Shown: positions 1-5,705 of the stretch, piece by piece
Layout: the number at the start of each line of letters is the position of its first letter
Numbering within the stretch: the stretch's first letter is position 1
DNA from: an uncultured Ruminococcus sp.
GTDB lineage: Bacteria > Bacillota > Clostridia > Oscillospirales > Acutalibacteraceae
Direction of reading: 5' to 3'
NCBI GenBank assembly: GCA_902803125.1
Contig: CADCOZ010000132.1
Span: 1-6,311, forward strand
DNA length: 6,311 bases
Program-made: the position numbers and the translations under genes
The notes under the pieces: generated by a model
What the model was told of the DNA's origin: nothing
Databases searched by the model: none
What the model saw: the letters and a program-made list of their open reading frames with translations, nothing else

Positions 1-77
1 CTCCGGTGGAGACCTTGGCCGCAAGGCCAAAGCGACCGGACCGAGCCGACAGGCGAGACTCCCCCAAACCCCCTTCC
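1..77. other. GC-rich structured segment of unknown identity at left edge
   Basis: This stretch is about 69% GC (53 of 77 bases), against about 25% in the 51 bases that follow. It contains a nested fold: an outer stem pairs 2-7 with 35-40 (TCCGGT/ACCGGA), and an inner 6-bp stem pairs 15-20 with 25-30 (TTGGCC/GGCCAA) around a GCAA loop, a GNRA-type tetraloop. After the fold comes a run of C-rich sequence (CCCCCAAACCCCCTTCC, 61-77). All three plus-strand frames stay open from the window edge until stops between about 87 and 101, so it could be the tail of a gene entering from the left, a structured RNA, or a dispersed repeat. I do not recognise it and cannot choose. Confidence 0.35.
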
Positions 78-90
78 AAAAATCGCTAAC

Positions 91-120
91 TTGACCTAAA
101 TCAACATTATTCATTATTCA
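91..120 (+). promoter_or_regulatory. possible promoter for the LRR surface protein gene
   Basis: TTGACC at 91-96 is a good match to a sigma-A -35 box. With an 18-base spacer, the -10 candidate is TATTCA at 115-120, which is weak. A better -10 hexamer, TAAAAT at 122-127, is too far from this -35 (25 bases). The presumed -10 region carries a tandem 7-bp direct repeat, CATTATT, at 105-111 and 112-118. The region is strongly AT-rich and lies directly before the gene, as expected for a promoter, but the boxes are not convincing enough for high confidence. Confidence 0.3.
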
Positions 121-140
121 CTAAAATCGTGGTGCTACTG

Positions 141-1076
141 ATGAACAAACTACCTTTCAAGCATCTAAAAATGAGTCGTGTCCTTTTATGGCTGATGGTT
201 CTGCTCACGGGACTGTTCTCGGCCGTTTTCGTTGTTCACGCCGATGATAATGATTTTCTTTGTGAAGTAACGGAAAACGGCAAGTCCATCATCAAGGGCT
301 ATACCGGTTCTGACACAAAAGTAAAAATGCCTCTGCGGTACAATGGTATTACCATTACGCTTATTGATGACAGTGCGTTTATGAACAACAAGACCATGCA
401 GGAATTTGTCTTTACCAACTATGTCACCGATATCGGTGCCGGTGCTTTTGCCGGCTGTGACAGCTTGGAAAGTGTTAACGTGCCGGATCAGACTGCGGTA
501 GTGCGGGAAAGAACCTTTCAGAACTGTACGGGTCTGCTCTACGCTTTTCTGGGTCAGCATACCGTTACCGTGGAACCATACGCCTTTGACGGCTGTATCA
601 GTTTACGCTCCCTCGAAATTGACGCAGAATGTCGGGAACTGAAACAAGACGCTTTGCGGGGCTGTGACAGCCTGCATCAAATCTGCTTCAAAGGCACCGA
701 AGCCGATTGGAAGCAGCTCACCATCGGCGAAGGCAACGAAGTACTTCAACAATGTGAAGTCATTGTGAACTTCGGCGCGGATAACGCCTATGCCCTGACC
801 GATACCGAACAGCCCTCCGCATCGGAGTGGGAATTTTCGGAGTCCGAGTCAATCCTTTCGGAACCGGAACCGACAGTTTCAGAGGACTCCCATCTCTCCA
901 TTCGCCAAAAGGCTTCCTATACGAAGGTCGATGTCAGCATCGTTAGCGCTACCGAACAGGATCTCAAATCCGTGGGAATTATTCTGGCCACCTTCGGCGG
1001 CCTTATCACAGCAATCATTGTTATTATCTGTATTTCCGCTCATATTACCAAAAAGAAGAAACAACAGCGGCAGTGA
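141..1076 (+). CDS. BspA-like leucine-rich-repeat protein, secreted and anchored by a C-terminal membrane helix
   Basis: The protein is 311 aa from ATG 141. GTG codons at 129 and 132 could extend it by four residues, and ATG 171 could shorten it by ten; none has a clear Shine-Dalgarno. Residues 1-13 are basic, 14-32 form a hydrophobic core, and VHA|DD (after 34) is a good signal peptidase I site. About five 23-residue LRR_5 (BspA/TpLRR) repeats span about 70-185, with repeated cores such as IGAGAFAGCDSLESVNVP and VEPYAFDGCISLRSLEI. The KGTEADWKQLTIGEGN segment (184-199) resembles the cap that usually closes such repeats. A Ser/Glu/Pro-rich stalk (about 220-255) leads to a membrane helix (about 278-300) and a KKKKQQR tail, so the LRR domain faces outside. 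There is no LPXTG motif. BspA-type repeats are associated with adhesion or protein binding; the ligand here is unknown. The gene stands alone and converges on the minus-strand operon. I am confident of the family but not of the role. Confidence 0.85.
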   Translation: MNKLPFKHLKMSRVLLWLMVLLTGLFSAVFVVHADDNDFLCEVTENGKSIIKGYTGSDTKVKMPLRYNGITITLIDDSAFMNNKTMQEFVFTNYVTDIGAGAFAGCDSLESVNVPDQTAVVRERTFQNCTGLLYAFLGQHTVTVEPYAFDGCISLRSLEIDAECRELKQDALRGCDSLHQICFKGTEADWKQLTIGEGNEVLQQCEVIVNFGADNAYALTDTEQPSASEWEFSESESILSEPEPTVSEDSHLSIRQKASYTKVDVSIVSATEQDLKSVGIILATFGGLITAIIVIICISAHITKKKKQQRQ

Positions 1077-1114
1077 CCGTAAAATCCAGCGGTACAAACC
1101 GTAACAAAATAATC

Positions 1115-1159
1115 AGCGGGTTCCTTTTGATGATTCATTCTCAAAAGGAACCCGCTTTT
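1115..1159. terminator. strong bidirectional intrinsic terminator between convergent genes
   Basis: A perfect inverted repeat pairs 1115-1130 with 1141-1156 (AGCGGGTTCCTTTTGA and its complement), giving a 16-bp stem around a 10-base loop. On the plus strand TTTT (1156-1159) follows the GC-rich stem base. On the minus strand the stem is followed by GATTATTTTG, also T-rich. It sits 38 bases after the LRR stop codon and about 40 bases beyond the stop of the glycosyltransferase gene, so it should end transcription from both sides. Confidence 0.9.
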
Positions 1160-1197
1160 CGGTTCGTAAACGATATTTCTGTCCCGCTCAGGACATA

Positions 1198-3066
1198 TTA
1201 CATATGGAGGTAGGTACGCCAGAAGGCTTCTGTTTTAAGGGTCTTGCCGGCTTCCACATAACGCTGTTCGATTTCTTCCTTGTGGGCATAATAGTAGGTC
1301 ATGACACGCTTGTGACGAGCCACTAACTCTTTGAAGCGGGCTTTGTCACGGGTACGCAGATGAGCCGTACGGTCAAAGGCGTTGACCGCCAAAATCTCTT
1401 TGGCCATATACTGCTTGGCCGGGTCATCATACCAGTCATAAGCGATGACTGCAATCGTATCCTTCAGGGCAGAATTCGGCAGTGTCTGACCGTTGCACGT
1501 CTTTTCATAACGCTTCTGCTCTTTATCGGTCAGCGGTGTTTCGCTCTTGCGGTAAATGCTGTCGAAATCAACCGGAATATCCCGATACGCCGAAGCCGCC
1601 GGCAGCATGACCTCATTCTTTTTGGCGTGAGCCCGCATAATCTGTTCGCCCTGCGGCGAGAACAGGAACTCAGGGCCGTCACAGAATTCCTCCACGGCAT
1701 CCAACAGCAGTTCTGCGTTATTATATGCCAGTCGGGACAGCTCTTTCCAGAAGAAGCCGTCAATACGCTTAATGAAGTCAATGTTCTTGCAAATGCCGCT
1801 CATCGCTTGGATAATCAAGCTGTTGCGGTGTACCATATACAGCTCCAGACAAGCATTGAACTTCGTGGTAAAGCCTCTGTGCCAAATACAGATACCGTTC
1901 AGGGTCAGGAATTCGGCATTGTTGGCCAGACTGAATTCAACGTCATCGCCACGGATAAAGAGCGGCACCGGCAGATGATTGCGGTCAATTTTCTTAACCG
2001 GTACACAGCAGTACCACCAGCCCGCATACGAATTGGCATGGTACTTGATTTCCTGCTCATTCTTCAGCACGGCATCCCACAGGTGCATTTCATAGTCGGG
2101 CTTATTCGGGCCATAGGAACCGTCATCATGCACAAAACCGATATCTTCATGCTGTACGTTCATGCGTTCATAATACAGCATCGCACCGCTCAGATAGCGT
2201 TCGTCATATTCGGGCTTCAGCAAAGCCAACAGCGAATAGGTGCGAACAAAGGCTTCCGGCAGTACCAACACGTCATCGTCCATCAGCAATACATGAGTGG
2301 GATTGAACTTCTCATCGTTAATGGCTTCAATCATGCCTCTGGTATAGCCGCCGGAACCGCCGGTGTTTTCGTTCGGCACCAGCTCCATAAAGTCGCTTTC
2401 AAAATCTTCGGGGTCAAGGGTACGGCCATTGTCGATAATCCGCACCTTGATATGGTTCTTGGCGGGTTCATCGGTATAGAACAGTTCCCGCTCCAGTAAA
2501 GCCATATTGCTGGTAATGTATTCTTCCTTCTTGAATGTAACCGTTGTCAGGGCAATACGAATATCGTTGATCAGACTGCTGTCAATCAGGGCTGTCCAAT
2601 TGCCCTCGTACAGATAGAAGGCCGGCTCGGTGGTATCTTCCTCTTCCTCCTCATCTTCCGGCTTAAGTACATCAATCTGGAAGCCCACCACGGAGCTTCT
2701 GATATCATTCGGAATGGAAAGGCTGATTTCGGTTTTTTCCGCCAAGTCATATTCTCTTGGCTCAAAGGTTTCCTTGCTGATGTCGTTGCCGTCCGTATAG
2801 TGGCCGAACATCTGAATGCGGAAATGTCCCTGACAGGTCAGGTTCAGCGAAATGCTCGTTGCTTTCGTATATTTCCGCCACTTGGCCACCGAACAGGTAT
2901 TGAAATAGGTAAAGAACTCCACAAAGGCACCGGCCGGCAGGGTATGCGCCGAAATCAGCTTATCATACTTAAAACGGTCGCCGCGGTACATCATCCACCA
3001 ATGCTCTTCCAGACTGCGGTTATTCTCAATGATGATGTTCTGTAATTTGAATCTGACATTCCCCAT
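1198..3066 (-). CDS. GlfT2-like galactofuranosyltransferase (GT2 family)
   Basis: The protein is 622 aa. The start is ATG 3066, preceded by GGAGGAGG seven bases upstream; an in-frame start 45 bases earlier (3111) lacks this site and would overlap the preceding gene more. The layout matches GlfT2, the cytoplasmic, membrane-associated polymerase that adds galactofuranose from UDP-Galf. An N-terminal beta-rich domain (about 1-200) precedes a GT-A domain (about 205-420) and a helical C-terminal region. Visible motifs are NENTGGSGGYTRGM (232-245, nucleotide-sugar region), LMDDDVLVLPEAF (261-273, metal-binding DDD at 263-265), the tryptophan pair 350-351, IRGDDVEF (371-378, with the Asp pair that holds the general base in GlfT2) and IWHRGF (394-399, with the metal-ligand His at 396). 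In the mycobacterial enzyme the GDD segment reads WDD, so one acceptor-site aromatic is missing here. An acidic run (DEEEEED, 138-144) sits within the beta-rich N-terminal region. It is the last gene of the operon, overlapping the previous stop by one base. Donor and linkage cannot be proved from sequence; another furanose or hexose donor is possible. Confidence 0.82.
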   Translation of the reverse strand: MGNVRFKLQNIIIENNRSLEEHWWMMYRGDRFKYDKLISAHTLPAGAFVEFFTYFNTCSVAKWRKYTKATSISLNLTCQGHFRIQMFGHYTDGNDISKETFEPREYDLAEKTEISLSIPNDIRSSVVGFQIDVLKPEDEEEEEDTTEPAFYLYEGNWTALIDSSLINDIRIALTTVTFKKEEYITSNMALLERELFYTDEPAKNHIKVRIIDNGRTLDPEDFESDFMELVPNENTGGSGGYTRGMIEAINDEKFNPTHVLLMDDDVLVLPEAFVRTYSLLALLKPEYDERYLSGAMLYYERMNVQHEDIGFVHDDGSYGPNKPDYEMHLWDAVLKNEQEIKYHANSYAGWWYCCVPVKKIDRNHLPVPLFIRGDDVEFSLANNAEFLTLNGICIWHRGFTTKFNACLELYMVHRNSLIIQAMSGICKNIDFIKRIDGFFWKELSRLAYNNAELLLDAVEEFCDGPEFLFSPQGEQIMRAHAKKNEVMLPAASAYRDIPVDFDSIYRKSETPLTDKEQKRYEKTCNGQTLPNSALKDTIAVIAYDWYDDPAKQYMAKEILAVNAFDRTAHLRTRDKARFKELVARHKRVMTYYYAHKEEIEQRYVEAGKTLKTEAFWRTYLHM

Positions 3067-3081
3067 TACTGTACCTCCTCC
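3066..3081 (-). promoter_or_regulatory. ribosome binding site and 1-base stop/start overlap (TAATG) before the glycosyltransferase
   Basis: On the minus strand, GGAGGAGG at 3081-3074 lies inside the last codons of the preceding gene (Glu-Glu-Val-Gln-stop). It is followed by seven bases and the ATG at 3066. The stop TAA of the upstream gene shares its last A with this ATG. The arrangement fixes the start codon and suggests translational coupling, so the two proteins are probably made in related amounts. Confidence 0.85.
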
Positions 3082-4544
3082 GTAGATCTGGCAAGTTCTT
3101 TTTTCAGCCAATCCATCGACTGGGTTTTCATGATGTCCAGCAGACGGTTGACCTTCTTATAGCGGACCGGCAGACGGAACAGATACTCTTTCTTTTTGTA
3201 GTCGTCTTCCGTATGCACAATGCGTTCCTCTAAATTCAGAGAGGATAACAATGCCTTCACGTTGTTCATGCCTTCATAAGCAACCGACTCAATAAACACA
3301 AACGGCTTGTTGAAGATGATGGCAAAGCATACGCCATAGTAATCATCGGTAATGACAAATTCACTGTGCTGCATATAATACAGCCAGTCCTCCACCGTAA
3401 TGTGCCACGCCACTTCCAGCCCAAATTTTTCACGGGATTCGGGGAACGTATTGATATTGATAAAGCTCCGCATCGGGCTATAGTGGTTCGGGGTCAGAAT
3501 ATCGTTGCCTCTCAGCACAAACTCACGCTTGCGGGGGGTACCGTATTTGATATATGTAAAGATAAAGGAGTCGTCCGATTCATCCGGAATACACGGAGCT
3601 TGGGCGGCAGCGGCTTCAAACTGTGATTTATCGCACAGGAACACCGGATCCAGAACAATCTCACCCTGCAAACCGAAACGTTCCCGCAGGATATCAAGGT
3701 TATGGAAGTTATTCACAGACAGAGCATTGAACCGCTGTAAAAACTTAGCACAGGTTTTCAGTTCTTCGCCGAAGGGTCCTGAGAAATTGAAGCCAAAAGA
3801 GGTGGCATAGCTGATTTTTTTCTTGTCGTCTGCCACATAGTCCAGATAGTAATGATAGTGGGTTTCCCGTGTGCAGACATCATAACTCCAGATGATATCC
3901 GAACCGACAATGACTGCATCTGACCGCTGAACCATATCGTTCAGGTCTTTAGCTCTGCGGACAATCGGCTCCACCTGACAGTATTTATAGATAAACTTAC
4001 CCGCAATATTATTCGGGTCATCATAATGCTCTGTCCACAACGCCGTCGGCTTATTCATCAAAGAGGCTTCCCAACCTAACTGCTGTAAGGCTCTCGTCAT
4101 CGCAAAGGCGGTCAGAATACTGCCGTAATCCAAACCGAACCACAGCGTTTCCAACAACGCATGATAGACCCTCGGCGGTGCCACTGGCTCCGGTTCCGGC
4201 TCAGGAACAGGCTCTATGACTTCCGGCACAGGTTCCGGCATCGGCTCCGGTACAGGTTCCGGCATGGGTTCCGGCATGGGTTCCGGCACAGGCTCCGGCA
4301 TGGGTTCCGGCATGGGTTCCGGCATCGGTTCCGGCATGGGTTCCGGTATCGGCTCCGGAATAGGCTCCACGAACGCCGGTACAGGCTCCGGTATCGGCTC
4401 TGTGACGGTCGGTGCAGGCTGTTCTGCGGCTGCGGGACGGGTAGTATTCATCCGTCTGAGCTGTTCATTCAGCAGTGCTTCTTTTATTTTCTGCTGCTTT
4501 GAGTAGGTACTCTTGGCAACACGATTCTTATGTTTTTTTGCCAT
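3066..4544 (-). CDS. polysaccharide pyruvyl transferase-family protein with long N-terminal Pro-Glu repeat linker
   Basis: The protein is 492 aa from ATG 4544; GTG 4553 also opens the frame but overlaps the GAGGAG site, which is correctly spaced for 4544. Residues 1-36 are strongly basic (11 Lys/Arg, 2 Glu) and probably helical, with no signal peptide. Residues about 47-124 are Pro/Glu-rich, including twelve consecutive P-[I/M/V]-P-E units (61-108). Residues about 127-485 have the PF04230 pyruvyl transferase fold: LDYGSIL (138-144), VGSDIIWS (213-220), SYATSFG (245-251), LDPVFL (298-303) and [18 protein letters not shown] (399-416). The family transfers pyruvate from phosphoenolpyruvate to sugar hydroxyls of cell-wall polymers in the cytoplasm. 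Compared with the paralogue just upstream, several signature positions differ: Asn to Asp in NYGS, VRE to VNN, and the DSxH motif to DDYY. It may therefore have altered chemistry or be a non-catalytic partner. The extended linker could tether the enzyme domain to a membrane or complex. I am confident of the fold, less so of activity. Confidence 0.8.
   Translation of the reverse strand: MAKKHKNRVAKSTYSKQQKIKEALLNEQLRRMNTTRPAAAEQPAPTVTEPIPEPVPAFVEPIPEPIPEPMPEPMPEPMPEPMPEPVPEPMPEPMPEPVPEPMPEPVPEVIEPVPEPEPEPVAPPRVYHALLETLWFGLDYGSILTAFAMTRALQQLGWEASLMNKPTALWTEHYDDPNNIAGKFIYKYCQVEPIVRRAKDLNDMVQRSDAVIVGSDIIWSYDVCTRETHYHYYLDYVADDKKKISYATSFGFNFSGPFGEELKTCAKFLQRFNALSVNNFHNLDILRERFGLQGEIVLDPVFLCDKSQFEAAAAQAPCIPDESDDSFIFTYIKYGTPRKREFVLRGNDILTPNHYSPMRSFININTFPESREKFGLEVAWHITVEDWLYYMQHSEFVITDDYYGVCFAIIFNKPFVFIESVAYEGMNNVKALLSSLNLEERIVHTEDDYKKKEYLFRLPVRYKKVNRLLDIMKTQSMDWLKKELARSTEEVQ
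4221..4364 (-). repeat. 12-bp coding tandem repeat, 12 units
   Basis: Twelve contiguous 12-base units, plus-strand consensus TTCCGGCATGGG, run without a break or register slip. Variation is limited to the first base (T or C) and the CATG/CACA/CATC/TATC-type centre. Read on the minus strand they encode [12 protein letters not shown] four times, PVPE, PMPE twice, [12 protein letters not shown]. Looser Pro-Glu sequence flanks the array on both sides ([12 protein letters not shown] before, [12 protein letters not shown] after). Any gain or loss of a unit keeps the reading frame, so the array can change linker length without inactivating the gene. Confidence 0.95.
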
Positions 4545-4558
4545 ACCATCCACTCCTC
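4545..4558 (-). promoter_or_regulatory. ribosome binding site that fixes the start of the repeat-bearing pyruvyl transferase gene
   Basis: GAGGAG at 4558-4553 on the minus strand is eight bases before ATG 4544. The alternative GTG at 4553 overlaps this site and so is unlikely to be used. The site lies in the 22-base gap after the upstream gene's stop, a spacing that fits one operon. Confidence 0.75.
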
Positions 4559-4566
4559 ATCGTCTA

Positions 4567-5631
4567 TCAATCTATATTCTCAGCTAACCACTGTTCACTG
4601 ATGGCGGCCTGCTCTCTTATCACAGTATCTATGACAGAAAAATCGGGCAGGTAATTATAGGCTCCCTGTCGGATTCTTTCAGCGTCATAATAGCAATACC
4701 GGTCCTGCAGCGGCAGCAGTCTGGCCAGCGAATCAAAACGACTGTAACCTCTGAACTGATTGGGTATCGCAATAAACGGCTTATGGAACAGGATCGCCAG
4801 ACAAGTGGCATGGTAGGAATCCGTTATAATCACCTTCGCATGAAGCAGTGCATACACCAAATCCTCTAACTGCACGTTTTCCGGCACATCATAGCCCAGC
4901 CGCTCCTTTTTTTCTTCCCATTCACGGGCATTACCGTCCAAAATCGGTATCACTGGTATATGGCCGTACTGCTCAGACAAGGCTCGAACACATTCGGCTG
5001 CTTCGGGTGTCGGGTCTGAAATACACGCCGCTACAAAATCTCCCTGCGGCCGTATCCACGCCTTATCCGCTAACGCTTCATACACCGAAGGCGGCAGTAA
5101 AAACATCGGATCTATCACCTGCTGCGATTCCACGCCATACTGCGACAACAGCCGAATGCTGTCGTCTTCTCTCACGCCAATGGCATCAAAGCGTTCCAGC
5201 AGTCTTTTAATATCCCGCTTTTCTTCTTCCGGCGTAAAATCTATTTCATGACCAAAAGAGGTGGCATAGGCCAATTTCGGCTTGAAATCCTCCACAAAAT
5301 CAAAATAAAAGCTCCTGCCGTAGTTTCTGCTGACACCAAAATTCCACAGCTGATCCGGCCCCAGCAGAAACTGCTTACACATATTATTATACTTCCACAT
5401 ATCCTCAGGGCTATACACATGGCTAATCGCATAATGTTCCTCTGCAAAGCGTCTTGCGTGGGTCCACCCATGCTCATAGAGCGGAGCCCCACCCATGGCG
5501 GGCAGCTCCAACATCAGTACCTGACACCCCTGCTTTGTCAGATATTGATGCAGCGCATAATAGGCAATCATACTGCCGTAATTGCACTGACTCCAAAGTC
5601 CGTAAAGTCCTAAATCATACACGTTCAACAA
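4567..5631 (-). CDS. polysaccharide pyruvyl transferase family protein (CsaB/WcaK-like)
   Basis: The protein is up to 354 aa and consists of a single PF04230 domain with no signal peptide. Signature segments are CNYGS (16-20), GPDQLW (91-96), AYATSFG (121-127), VREDDS (153-158), DPMFLLP (174-180), TDSYHATCLAILFHKPFI (270-287) and RFDSLARLLPLQDR (298-311). These retain the residues typical of the family, including the DSxH histidine, so it is the better candidate for an active PEP-dependent ketal-pyruvyl transferase acting on a wall-polymer sugar in the cytoplasm. The start is unclear: no ATG is available before the first motif. TTG 5631, TTG 5628 and GTG 5622 all open the frame, and an in-frame TGA lies at 5646-5644. 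AAGGA at 5637-5633 is 4 bases from TTG 5628 and 10 from GTG 5622; the longest extent is given. The gene follows a 74-base gap after the dehydrogenase and is 22 bases before its paralogue. Members of this fold are often only tentatively assigned, so the acceptor is unknown. Confidence 0.82.
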   Translation of the reverse strand: MLNVYDLGLYGLWSQCNYGSMIAYYALHQYLTKQGCQVLMLELPAMGGAPLYEHGWTHARRFAEEHYAISHVYSPEDMWKYNNMCKQFLLGPDQLWNFGVSRNYGRSFYFDFVEDFKPKLAYATSFGHEIDFTPEEEKRDIKRLLERFDAIGVREDDSIRLLSQYGVESQQVIDPMFLLPPSVYEALADKAWIRPQGDFVAACISDPTPEAAECVRALSEQYGHIPVIPILDGNAREWEEKKERLGYDVPENVQLEDLVYALLHAKVIITDSYHATCLAILFHKPFIAIPNQFRGYSRFDSLARLLPLQDRYCYYDAERIRQGAYNYLPDFSVIDTVIREQAAISEQWLAENID

Positions 5632-5705
5632 ATCCTTACTTTTTCAAATTTTGATTTAACTCCTTATTTTCAAAAACACGAAACCCTTTCCATCAACAAA
5701 AAACC

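Noticed and set aside
1..101. C-terminal end of a gene entering from the left
   Set aside because: All three plus frames are open from the edge and none shows a recognisable domain or codon pattern, so no frame can be chosen.
990..1076. Sortase anchoring signal on the LRR protein
   Set aside because: The C-terminus has a hydrophobic segment and a basic tail, but no LPXTG-like pentapeptide precedes it, so it is described as a membrane anchor instead.
1360..2499. Long open frame of 379 codons on the plus strand, antisense to the glycosyltransferase
   Set aside because: It lies entirely inside the GlfT2-like gene, whose motifs and ribosome site are clear. The translation is rich in Ile, His, Gln and Arg with no recognisable domain, as expected for the complement of a biased coding sequence.
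3067..3111. Fifteen-residue N-terminal extension of the glycosyltransferase
   Set aside because: The extension lies within the end of the preceding gene, and the GGAGGAGG site is placed for ATG 3066.
4221..4364. Array of short repeats as a CRISPR
   Set aside because: The 12-base units are contiguous with no spacers and keep a protein reading frame.
4216..4506. Plus-strand frame encoding a Gly-Ser-Gly-Thr/Met repeat
   Set aside because: It is the complement of the Pro-Glu tandem repeat. The minus frame continues into a real enzyme domain and has a ribosome site; the plus frame does not.
5632..5705. Separate promoter for the three-gene operon in the gap after the dehydrogenase
   Set aside because: TTGATG on the minus strand can be paired only with poor -10 candidates at unsuitable spacing. 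The region is AT-rich, so weak matches are expected by chance; not listed as a feature.
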